This document shows positions 16,874 through 24,995 of a stretch of DNA of 64,000 nucleotides, one piece after another (position 1 is the first letter of the stretch; every line of letters starts with the position of its first letter). The position numbers and the translations under genes were made by a program. Below the pieces are notes generated by a model that was not told where the DNA came from, ran no database searches, and saw only the letters and a program-made list of their open reading frames with translations. The stretch is from assembly GCA_964016105.1 (NCBI GenBank), contig CAXHEX010000001.1:593098-657097 (forward strand), in the 5' to 3' direction. Origin of the DNA: Ketobacter sp964016105 (GTDB taxonomy: Bacteria; Pseudomonadota; Gammaproteobacteria; Pseudomonadales; Ketobacteraceae).

Positions 16874-18106
16874 TTATTGGTAGCCTTTGGGGAATGGATC
16901 GGGCTCGATCAATCCGTCACTTTCATAAACCACTTTGTACTGTCCGTCTGGTTCGGCTACGCCGATTCGAGTTTTGGACCATAGATGGTGATTCTTATGG
17001 ATTTTGACATAGCCTTCGGGTGCTGTGGTTAATTCAATGTCGGGTGAGGCTTCGCGTACTTTGTCGATATCAAATGAACCGGCCTTTTCTACCGCTGCTT
17101 TCCATAACCAAGGGCCTAGATAGGCTGCCTGGGTTACGTCCCCAATGACGATGTCTTTGCCCCATTTAGCCTTGAAGGCTTCAACAAACTTCTTGTTGTT
17201 TTCATTGGGCAGGCTTTGGAAGTATTTCATGGAGGCGTAGATGCCTTCGATATTTTCGCCACCGATGCCAAGTATTTCATCTTCAGTAACGGAAATAGTA
17301 AGGAACAGTGGTTTCTCTTTGGTCATATTTATGCCTGCAGCTTTCAGCTGCTTGTAGAATGCCACGTTGGAACCGCCCACCACGGAGATGAAAACCACAT
17401 CAGGTTTTTTCAGCTTGATTTTATTGATAACTGAGTTGAATTGCGTGTGACCCAGAGGGTAATACTCTTCACCCACTACTTTTGCTTTCAACACGTTTTC
17501 AATATGCTTACGCGCAATTTTGTTTGAGGTTCTTGGCCAGATATAGTCAGAACCCAACAAGTAAAACTTCTTTGCACCTTTGGTTTTCGAAGCCCAGTCC
17601 AAGCCTTCCAGGATTTGTTGGGTGGCTTCTTGCCCGGTGTAGATTACGTTAGGTGACTGTTCCAAGCCCTCGTAAAAAGTGGGGTAATAAAGCATGCCGT
17701 TGTATTGCTCAAATACCGGTAGTGCGGCTTTGCGTGACGCCGATGTCCAGCAACCGAACACCGCGGCCACTTTGTCGTTCACCAGCAATTTTTTCGATTT
17801 TTCGGCGAAGGTGGGCCAGTCGCTGGCACCGTCTTCCTGAATGTACTCAATCTTGCGACCGAGTACGCCCCCCATGGCGTTGATCTGTTCAATAGCTAAT
17901 TTTTCAGCTTGTACCGAGCCGGTTTCACTTATGGCCATGGTTCCGGTTATGGAATGCAGAATACCTACGGTAACTTTTTTGTCTGTTACGGCTAGGCCGG
18001 TAGTGTTGACGGAATCTGCCTGAGTAGCGGTTGGAGTCAGCAGCAAGCTGGCGGATAGCGCCAGAGCAGCCTGTTTAACTTTGGAACTGAAGGTTTTGGA
18101 CAACAT
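16874..18106 (-). CDS. urtA: Urea/short-chain amide binding protein UrtA (FmdD-like)
   Basis: This 410-residue periplasmic binding protein of the HAAT importer has a signal peptide at about 1-30 ending ATQA. The ligand-binding fold reads VTVGILHSITGTMAISETG, AVFGCWTSASRKA, LYYPTFYEGLEQSPNVIYTG and FYLLGSDYIWPRT. These are the UrtA/AmiC/FmdD subclass of type-I binding folds, which recognise urea or short amides. It is the first gene of urtABCDE-fmdAB on the minus strand, with AGAGG about 8 bases upstream of the start. The amidases around it make an amide at least as likely a ligand as urea; no urease is seen. Confidence 0.93.
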   Translation of the reverse strand: MLSKTFSSKVKQAALALSASLLLTPTATQADSVNTTGLAVTDKKVTVGILHSITGTMAISETGSVQAEKLAIEQINAMGGVLGRKIEYIQEDGASDWPTFAEKSKKLLVNDKVAAVFGCWTSASRKAALPVFEQYNGMLYYPTFYEGLEQSPNVIYTGQEATQQILEGLDWASKTKGAKKFYLLGSDYIWPRTSNKIARKHIENVLKAKVVGEEYYPLGHTQFNSVINKIKLKKPDVVFISVVGGSNVAFYKQLKAAGINMTKEKPLFLTISVTEDEILGIGGENIEGIYASMKYFQSLPNENNKKFVEAFKAKWGKDIVIGDVTQAAYLGPWLWKAAVEKAGSFDIDKVREASPDIELTTAPEGYVKIHKNHHLWSKTRIGVAEPDGQYKVVYESDGLIEPDPFPKGYQ

Positions 18107-18382
18107 GGTTCGACCTCTTGTGAATTTCCACCCAAATGAGACACGCTTCTACCGCTGCCAAGAGCACAGGTTTGCGGCACTGGTGTGCGGCATTGTGTCG
18201 TGGAAGCAAGTATCACGGTTTAGCTGATGGGCGAACATTCGCAGAATGACCCAAGCACCTACGTCATTTGACGCATAGACAACTTTCACAGAGATGGCTT
18301 AGTGTGGTGACGTCTACGTCCCTAAATCCGGTACCCAACTACATAAAACGGGTATCCAACTACATTGCGAGGAGTGACAAGA
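18107..18382. promoter_or_regulatory. Divergent control region between urtA and amiE
   Basis: This 276-base region must hold the promoters of both amide operons. Seen are a palindrome CGTCATTTGACG (18262-18273), two copies of CTACGTC (18259 and 18314) and a 15-base direct repeat nearer amiE (listed separately). I looked for sigma-54 GG-N10-GC promoters on both strands and found none. AmiE has GGAG at 18371-18374 as ribosome site. Confidence 0.5.
18330..18365 (+). repeat. Direct repeat GGTAYCCAACTACAT, 21-base period
   Basis: GGTACCCAACTACAT (18330-18344) is repeated as GGTATCCAACTACAT (18351-18365), 14 of 15 positions equal, with starts exactly 21 bases apart, or two helical turns. The second copy ends 5 bases before the amiE ribosome site. 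The arrangement fits a regulator bound to one DNA face or an RNA-level control element in the amiE leader. Confidence 0.75.
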
Positions 18383-19426
18383 ATGAGGCACGGTGATATT
18401 TCCAGTAGTCCTGATACTGTGGGTGTAGCAGTGGTGAATTACAAAATGCCACGTCTACACACAAAGGCCGAAGTGCTGGAAAATGCACGTAAGATTGCCG
18501 ATATGATGGTGGGAATGAAACAGGGCTTGCCGGGAATGGATCTGGTGATTTTTCCAGAATACAGCACCATGGGGATTATGTATGACAAAGATGAAATGAT
18601 GGCTACCGCGGCAACGGTACCGGGTGAAGAAACTGAAATATTTTCCGCCGCTTGTCGTCAGGCCAACACCTGGGGTGTATTTTCCCTCACCGGCGAACAG
18701 CATGAAGAACATCCCAATAAAGCGCCCTACAACACATTAGTGTTGATAAACAATGAGGGAGACATTGTTCAAAAATACCGTAAATGTATCCCCTGGTGTC
18801 CAATCGAAGGCTGGTATCCCGGCGATCGCACCTACGTAACGGAAGGCCCAAAGGGCTTAAAACTTAGCATGATAATCTGTGACGACGGCAACTACCCCGA
18901 GATTTGGCGTGATTGTGCCATGCGTGGTGCAGAATTGATTATCCGCTGTCAGGGATATATGTATCCGGCCAAAGATCAACAGGTGATGATGGCAAAAACC
19001 ATGGCCTGGGCCAATAACAGTTATGTGGCTGTGGCCAATGCTACAGGATTTGATGGCGTTTACTCCTATTTTGGTCACTCAGCTATTATTGGTTTCGATG
19101 GTCGCACACTGGGTGAGTGTGGTGAAGAAGATATGGGAGTGCAATACGCCCAGTTGTCTGTTTCACAGATTCGAGATGCACGAGTCAACGATCAGTCCCA
19201 AAACCATCTGTTTAAATTATTGCATCGTGGATATACCGGTGTTCACAACTCTGGCGACGGTGAAAAGGGTGTGGCTGACTGCCCGTTTGAGTTTTATCGC
19301 ACTTGGGTTATGGACGCAGAAAAAGCCCAACAGGACGTGGAAGCCATGACTCGAACTACCGTGGGGGTAGCGGATTGTCCAGTGGGGGAATTGCCGGTAG
19401 CGGCGCAAGAAAAGGTGGCTGAGTAA
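18383..19426 (+). CDS. amiE: Aliphatic amidase
   Basis: AmiE hydrolyses short aliphatic amides such as acetamide and propionamide to the acid and ammonia. The 347-residue protein aligns nearly end to end with the Pseudomonas aeruginosa enzyme. The nitrilase-fold catalytic triad is at the same numbers: Glu59 (FPEY), Lys134 (KYRK) and Cys166 (IICDDGNYPE). Start is at MRHGDISSS (18383), with GGAG 8 bases upstream; an in-frame start 18 bases earlier is unlikely. It heads the rightward operon with amiB. Unlike Pseudomonas, no amiC, amiR or amiS is present in the window. Confidence 0.97.
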   Translation: MRHGDISSSPDTVGVAVVNYKMPRLHTKAEVLENARKIADMMVGMKQGLPGMDLVIFPEYSTMGIMYDKDEMMATAATVPGEETEIFSAACRQANTWGVFSLTGEQHEEHPNKAPYNTLVLINNEGDIVQKYRKCIPWCPIEGWYPGDRTYVTEGPKGLKLSMIICDDGNYPEIWRDCAMRGAELIIRCQGYMYPAKDQQVMMAKTMAWANNSYVAVANATGFDGVYSYFGHSAIIGFDGRTLGECGEEDMGVQYAQLSVSQIRDARVNDQSQNHLFKLLHRGYTGVHNSGDGEKGVADCPFEFYRTWVMDAEKAQQDVEAMTRTTVGVADCPVGELPVAAQEKVAE

Positions 19427-19445
19427 CTAGCACAGCCAATATTTC

Positions 19446-20516
19446 ATGCCTTTTATCAATGACGTGCTGGACCACAATAAGGTGCGCAATAGCGTTGCAC
19501 TTGAGACAAAGCAAGCTTCCCTGACTCAGTCTCGATTCGCCTTTGAGCCGGATCAAATTGCAACGCTATTACTGTCACGAATTGTGGGTCAAGACCATGT
19601 GGTGGAATCGCTTCGACAACAACTGAATATTGTTAAGGCCGGACTGGCGGAGCCCCGTCGCCCCTTGTTGGTTATGTTTATGCTGGGTAACACCGGTGTC
19701 GGCAAAACCGAAATGGTGAGATTGTTGGCGCAAGCCATTCACGGCGATAGTAATGGGTTCTGTCGTATCGACATGAACACCTTGTCTCAAAGCCATTACA
19801 GCGCCGCTATTACAGGTGCACCACCGGGCTACGTTGGCAGCAAAGAAAATACAACATTAATCAATCAGGAGCACATTATGGGAAGTGCCAGCAGGCCTGG
19901 GATTGTGTTGTTTGATGAGGTAGAAAAAGCCAGCCAGGAAGTGGTACGTAGTTTAATGAACGTATTTGATAGTGGAAAGCTTCGCCTTGCCTCAGGCACC
20001 CGAGAACTGTCTTTTAGCAACTGTTTAGTATTCTTGACCAGTAATCTTGGGGCAGAGCAGTGGCGTCGTCAGTCATACAAAAGCGGTTGGCGACGTTGGT
20101 TACAATCAATTAGCCACAGAAATCGTCAACAGTGTTTTGAGTCGGCCTTGGTTAACCATTTTGATCCGGAATTTCTTAACCGTATTGATCGAGTGGAATT
20201 GTTTGCTGATATTGGTAGCGATCAGGTGTGTAGGATTGTAGAAATGGAAGTAACGCAGCTAGCTCAGCACTTGTTAAAAAAGCAGGTTGAATTAGAGGTC
20301 GAAGCCGATGTAATCAGGCAGCTGGCAATACAGGGCTTTGATTCCAATTATGGCGCACGAGCCTTGCGCCGGTGTGTACGAGATCAGTTGCTTGCACCTA
20401 TTGCTACAACCTTATTGGAAGTAGGGGCGCTGGTGCCAGAGACCAAAGGCTCGACTCAAAAATGTCGGGTGAGACTGCGCGGCAATACTATTCATTGTGA
20501 GTTGCCGGCAAATTAA
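19446..20516 (+). CDS. amiB: AAA+ ATPase AmiB (ClpB-like, amidase operon)
   Basis: This 356-residue ATPase has one Clp-type AAA+ module: Walker A GNTGVGKT (81-88), pore-region GAPPGYVG, Walker B VLFDEVEKA (154-162), sensor LTSNLG and a C-terminal small domain with YGARALRR. It matches AmiB of the Pseudomonas amidase operon, a chaperone-like ATPase of unclear role, perhaps assembly of the amidase hexamer. It starts 19 bases behind amiE. No strong ribosome site is seen, so translation may be coupled. Confidence 0.9.
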   Translation: MPFINDVLDHNKVRNSVALETKQASLTQSRFAFEPDQIATLLLSRIVGQDHVVESLRQQLNIVKAGLAEPRRPLLVMFMLGNTGVGKTEMVRLLAQAIHGDSNGFCRIDMNTLSQSHYSAAITGAPPGYVGSKENTTLINQEHIMGSASRPGIVLFDEVEKASQEVVRSLMNVFDSGKLRLASGTRELSFSNCLVFLTSNLGAEQWRRQSYKSGWRRWLQSISHRNRQQCFESALVNHFDPEFLNRIDRVELFADIGSDQVCRIVEMEVTQLAQHLLKKQVELEVEADVIRQLAIQGFDSNYGARALRRCVRDQLLAPIATTLLEVGALVPETKGSTQKCRVRLRGNTIHCELPAN

Positions 20517-20703
20517 GTTCGTAAGATAAACTTAACTGATTTGTCTGGTATGCATATTGCTGCAATCGCTGTTCCGGGTCGTCGAGGGATGTGGCTGGGG
20601 ATCGTTGAAACTGGAATTCGAACCTGCAGCAGGTGCCTCTATTGAATCTTCTGGTATCTGAGCTTTGCAGACGTAACAGTGGATTTAATTTGAGCATGGG
20701 GAA

Positions 20704-23700
20704 ATGGCGCCTAGACAGAGAATTTTTCGCGTACGACGTAACTACAATAAGTGGGTAGCTAACGAGACGTTAGAAGATTTTGCCCTGCGTTTTACCGCTA
20801 AAAGTGCCCGCCGTTGGAGTTCTTTGCGGGTTAGTAACACGGCTTTGGGTGCGATTTCTTTTCTTATTCTTGAGGCCATCGGCGGAGCCATTACCCTCAG
20901 TTACGGTTTTAACAATGCAGCATTAGCCATTGTTAGCGTGGGGTTAATTATTTTCGCCACGGGATTGCCTATTGGCTATTATGCCTCAAAATATGGCGTC
21001 GATATTGATTTGCTCACTCGTGGTGCCGGGTTCGGCTATATTGGCTCTACTATTACCTCGTTAATATACGCCTCATTCACCTTTATCTTCTTTGCTCTGG
21101 AGGCGGCCATCATGGCCATGGCACTGGAGCAGCTATTCGCGGTTCCTCTTTCCATTGGTTATTTGCTCAGTTCCCTTATGGTCATCCCTTTAGTTACCTT
21201 TGGCATCACGGTAATCAGTCGCTTTCAGTTGTGGTCCCAACCTATTTGGATTTTGCTCCAACTGGTGCCTTTCATTTACATCGTTTGGACTGACTTTAGT
21301 GCAGTAAAAGATTGGACTCAGTTTAAAGGCAGTCATCCCCAGGCGGATAGTGGTTTAAATTTGCTACTGTTCGGTGCGGCATCGTCTGTGATTTTTTCAC
21401 TGATTGCTCAAATTGGCGAGCAGGTGGATTTTTTGCGATTTTTGCCAGCCAAGAAGAAGAGCAGTGAAAAACGATGGTGGATAGCCATGCTAGCGGCCGG
21501 GCCAGGCTGGATAGGATTGGGTATGTTGAAACTGTTCGCAGGATCATTCCTTGCGGTGTTGGCTCTGAATTACGGTATTAGCACGGAAGACGCGTCAGAT
21601 CCCACAAAAATGTATCAGGTTGCGTTTGGCTATCTGACTTCTTCGCCAGAAGTGGCGCTAGCCGTTGCAGGAATTTTTGTGATTATCTCCCAGCTAAAGA
21701 TCAATGTTACCAATTCTTATGCTGGTTCCATTGCATGGTCGAATTTCTTTTCCCGTCTCACACATAATCATCCTGGTCGGGTGGTTTGGTTGATTTTCAA
21801 TGTGGTAATCGCCCTATTGCTGATGGAGTTGGGTGTTTATCGAGCTCTGGAAGAAACTCTTGGTGTGTATGCCATTGTTGCTGTGGCTTGGGTCGGCTCT
21901 TTAGTGGCTGACTTAATAATTAACAAACCCCTGGGGTTAAGCCCCAAGGGCATCGAATTCAGACGGGCCTATCTGTACGATATCAATCCCGTGGGGTTCG
22001 GTTCCATGATTCTTGGGTCGTTGGTGGGCATCTCTTCTCATATGGGCAGCTATGGCGAGGTGGCCAAAGCGTTGGCGCCTTATCTTGCCTTACTATCATC
22101 CTTTATCTTTTCTCCCCTGATTGCTTGGGCTACGGCAGGTAAATATTATATATCGCGCAAACCCGATGAGATTATAACGGATAGCGGAAGCGCGACCTGC
22201 TGTATTTGCGAACACAACTTTGAGAAAGAAGATATCGCCTGTTGCCCTGCCTACGGTGGCTTTATTTGTTCGTTGTGCTGCACTCTCGATGCCCGCTGTC
22301 AAGATAGTTGCAAACCCCATGCTCGACTTTCCCAGCAAACACTGAGTTTTATTGCCACTTTTCTGCCAGCCGACATCGTAAAACGATTAAATTCCCGTTT
22401 GGGCCATTTCCTTGGCTTGATGACCATTTGTTCTCTGTTTATTGGTTTGATTCTGAGTTTGGTTTACTACGAAGTAGTTACTCCCGATCCTGGTGTCCAA
22501 AGTCTTGTTGCTGGTTTGTTATGGAAAGAGTTTTTTATTCTTTCAATAATTGTAGGTGTGGCAGTTTGGCTGTTTGTCTTGGCCCATGAAAGCAGGCGAG
22601 TGGCAGAAGAAGAAATCCAACGCCAAACGGATTTATTGCATCAAGAGATATTGGCCCATGAACAGACTGATCTAAAATTACAACAGGCTAAGGAAATGGC
22701 TGAAGCAGCCAATAATGCCAAGAGTCGATATCTAACTGGGATCAGTCACGAACTGCGTTCACCATTAAATTCAGTAATGGGTTATGCCCAGTTGTTGGAA
22801 AAAGACAAGTGTATACCCGAGCATAGAAGAGAAGCGGTAAGTGTTATTCTGCGTGGTAGCGAGTATCTCGCCGATTTGATTGAGGGTTTACTGGATATAT
22901 CCAAAATCGAAGCTGGAAAACTGGATTTGCATCGTAACGAAGTTCGTTTACCACATTTTCTAGATCAAATCGTCAAACTTTTCCAGCTTCAAGCCGAGGC
23001 TAAAGGGGTGGCTTTTGTCTATCGTTGTCATGGGCGTTTGCCAGATTACGTGGCAACCGATGAAAAACGATTTCGCCAGATATTAATCAACCTGCTGTCA
23101 AATGCACTGAAGTTTACTGAGAAAGGTAGCGTCTGTCTTGATGTGCGTTATCGTAATCAGGTGGCCGAGTTCACGGTAACTGATACTGGTGTTGGAATAA
23201 GTGAAGAAAATCAGGAGCGCATTTTCAAACCGTTCGAACGGGTCCACTCAGCTTCGGTTGCACCGGTTCACGGTACTGGTTTAGGTCTCACCATTACTCG
23301 ACTGCTTGTGGATATTATGGGAGGCGAGCTTAGTCTGAAAAGCCAATTAGGAGTGGGTAGTACCTTTTCGGTAATGCTGATGCTCTCAAATATTGAACAA
23401 CCGGCACATGAGCCAACCCTGGAAAAGTCCATTCGCGGTTATATGGGGCCAAGGAAACGCATTCTGGTGGTGGATGATGATGCAACACACCGTGATTTGA
23501 TCAAGCATATTTTGGAGCCTATTGGTTTTGAGGTTGGAACAGCAGCCAACGCCGCAGAATGTTTACACTTGGTTAGTCAGTGGCAACCGGATATTTTTTT
23601 ATTAGACCTTAATATGCCAGACACGAGTGGTATGGATCTGGCTAAGCTTTTAAAAGCCAATGGCCATGGAGCACCCATGGTGATGATCTCAGCTGATGCT

Positions 23701-24075
23701 CGCGAAGGTAAACAGTTTCCTGATCAAAGGCTTCCTGTGGACGAGTATTTGGTGAAACCGGTGCGTGTCAGCACTTTGAAAGAGCGTCTGGCTAAGTTGT
23801 TGATGATTGACTGGGTTTATCATGAGGATGCTGTTGCGCTGCCTTTGCATAATCAACCCAAGGTCAGAGCTTGCGAATTACCGGACTACGATCTTTTAGT
23901 CGAACTGAGAAAAATGGCAGAGATAGGACATTTGCAAGGTTTACGAAAAAAACTTGTAGAGTTAAAGAAAAGCGCGAGATATCACCCAAGCTTCCTTCAT
24001 TTTCTGGAGGAATCCATTAGTAAATTGAACTTTGATTCCATTGTTAATTTGGAGAGGGTTGCCAGCTGTGACTAG
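20704..24075 (+). CDS. NCS1-permease / Cys-cluster / hybrid histidine kinase fusion
   Basis: This 1123-residue membrane sensor has four parts. (1) Residues about 20-480 form a purine-cytosine (NCS1-type) permease-like region with about 12 spans, including ALGAISFLILEAIGGAIT. (2) Residues 499-536 hold ten cysteines (CC, C, CC, C, CC, C, C), looking like a metal site. (3) Two more spans (about 568-590, 608-627) and a short coiled coil follow. (4) The kinase has H682 in GISHELRSPLNS, N-box NLLSNALKF and G-boxes DTGVGIS and GTGLGLT, then a receiver with phospho-acceptor D968 (LLDLNMPD). The last 80 residues are helical and unassigned. It overlaps the response regulator gene by 8 bases. Its place beside amide genes suggests amide or nitrogen sensing. 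Confidence 0.9.
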   Translation: MAPRQRIFRVRRNYNKWVANETLEDFALRFTAKSARRWSSLRVSNTALGAISFLILEAIGGAITLSYGFNNAALAIVSVGLIIFATGLPIGYYASKYGVDIDLLTRGAGFGYIGSTITSLIYASFTFIFFALEAAIMAMALEQLFAVPLSIGYLLSSLMVIPLVTFGITVISRFQLWSQPIWILLQLVPFIYIVWTDFSAVKDWTQFKGSHPQADSGLNLLLFGAASSVIFSLIAQIGEQVDFLRFLPAKKKSSEKRWWIAMLAAGPGWIGLGMLKLFAGSFLAVLALNYGISTEDASDPTKMYQVAFGYLTSSPEVALAVAGIFVIISQLKINVTNSYAGSIAWSNFFSRLTHNHPGRVVWLIFNVVIALLLMELGVYRALEETLGVYAIVAVAWVGSLVADLIINKPLGLSPKGIEFRRAYLYDINPVGFGSMILGSLVGISSHMGSYGEVAKALAPYLALLSSFIFSPLIAWATAGKYYISRKPDEIITDSGSATCCICEHNFEKEDIACCPAYGGFICSLCCTLDARCQDSCKPHARLSQQTLSFIATFLPADIVKRLNSRLGHFLGLMTICSLFIGLILSLVYYEVVTPDPGVQSLVAGLLWKEFFILSIIVGVAVWLFVLAHESRRVAEEEIQRQTDLLHQEILAHEQTDLKLQQAKEMAEAANNAKSRYLTGISHELRSPLNSVMGYAQLLEKDKCIPEHRREAVSVILRGSEYLADLIEGLLDISKIEAGKLDLHRNEVRLPHFLDQIVKLFQLQAEAKGVAFVYRCHGRLPDYVATDEKRFRQILINLLSNALKFTEKGSVCLDVRYRNQVAEFTVTDTGVGISEENQERIFKPFERVHSASVAPVHGTGLGLTITRLLVDIMGGELSLKSQLGVGSTFSVMLMLSNIEQPAHEPTLEKSIRGYMGPRKRILVVDDDATHRDLIKHILEPIGFEVGTAANAAECLHLVSQWQPDIFLLDLNMPDTSGMDLAKLLKANGHGAPMVMISADAREGKQFPDQRLPVDEYLVKPVRVSTLKERLAKLLMIDWVYHEDAVALPLHNQPKVRACELPDYDLLVELRKMAEIGHLQGLRKKLVELKKSARYHPSFLHFLEESISKLNFDSIVNLERVASCD

Positions 24076-24991
24076 CCCAATACAACAATCGGATGTGGTG
24101 TTAGTAGTAGATGATTCCGCGGACACTTTGAGCATGCTGAGCCAGGTATTAGACGAAGCCGGTTTAACTGTTTTAATAGCCTTAGACGGCGAGCAAGGTG
24201 TGAATATCGCTGGAAAAATGACGCCAGATATTATTTTGCTCGACGCGATTATGCCCAATATGGATGGTTTTGAGACTTGCCGGCGTCTGAAGCAAGATCC
24301 AGCTCTCAGTGATATTCCTGTCATCTTTATGACCGGATTGAGTGAAACGGAAGATATTGTAAAAGGGTTGGAAGCCGGTGGAGTGGATTATGTCACTAAA
24401 CCCATCAATGCTCCTGAATTGATTGCGCGGATGAAAGTGCATTTGAGTAATGCACGCATGACTCAAAGTGCTCGGGTGGCTTTGGATAGTGCGGGGCAAA
24501 ACATTTTTACTACCTCCATGGACGGCAAAATACTCTGGTCTACGCCGCAAGTTACGGCATTGTTTGCCAGTGCCAATGGTGATGAAAACTGGTTACAGCA
24601 ATCTTTTAAGTCCACTGTGGTTGGATTTATACAGCAAGCGCTGCCTCCTGGGAGAAAGTTTACGCTAAAGGCTCCTGACAAGGAATTTCAGTGTAAGTAT
24701 ATGGGGCAGGTAAAATCCAATGAATATCTATTCAAGTTGTTTGAGCAGAATGATGGATCGGACCTGGAATTACTTAGAACCAGCTTCAGTTTAACTGAGC
24801 GCGAAGCGGAAGTGCTTTTATGGTTAGCAAGAGGGAAGACCAATCGAGAAATAGCACAAATATTAGAAATGAGTCCGCGCACCGTGAACAAACACCTGGA
24901 GCAAGTGTTTAGAAAAATGGGCGTGGAGAACAGAACATCGGCAACCTCGGCGTCCATTCGCCTTCTCAGCGAGAGTGGACGCCTGGTATAA
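24068..24991 (+). CDS. LuxR/NarL-type response regulator
   Basis: Start is taken as GTG (24068): GGAGAGGG stands 9 bases upstream and the start lies inside the kinase stop region, typical of coupled genes; an ATG at 24032 is also open. The 307-residue protein has a receiver domain with D15/D16 and phospho-acceptor D59 (LLDAIMPN), a PAS-like middle part (about 140-225) and a C-terminal LuxR helix-turn-helix (LTEREAEVLLWLARGKTNREI ... PRTVNKHLEQVF). It should be the output of the permease-kinase encoded upstream and the first candidate to control amiE and urt transcription. Confidence 0.93.
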   Translation: MTSPIQQSDVVLVVDDSADTLSMLSQVLDEAGLTVLIALDGEQGVNIAGKMTPDIILLDAIMPNMDGFETCRRLKQDPALSDIPVIFMTGLSETEDIVKGLEAGGVDYVTKPINAPELIARMKVHLSNARMTQSARVALDSAGQNIFTTSMDGKILWSTPQVTALFASANGDENWLQQSFKSTVVGFIQQALPPGRKFTLKAPDKEFQCKYMGQVKSNEYLFKLFEQNDGSDLELLRTSFSLTEREAEVLLWLARGKTNREIAQILEMSPRTVNKHLEQVFRKMGVENRTSATSASIRLLSESGRLV

Positions 24992-24995
24992 CGCT

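Noticed and set aside
18107..18382. Sigma-54 promoters for the amide operons
   Set aside because: No GG-N10-GC site with acceptable flanks on either strand.
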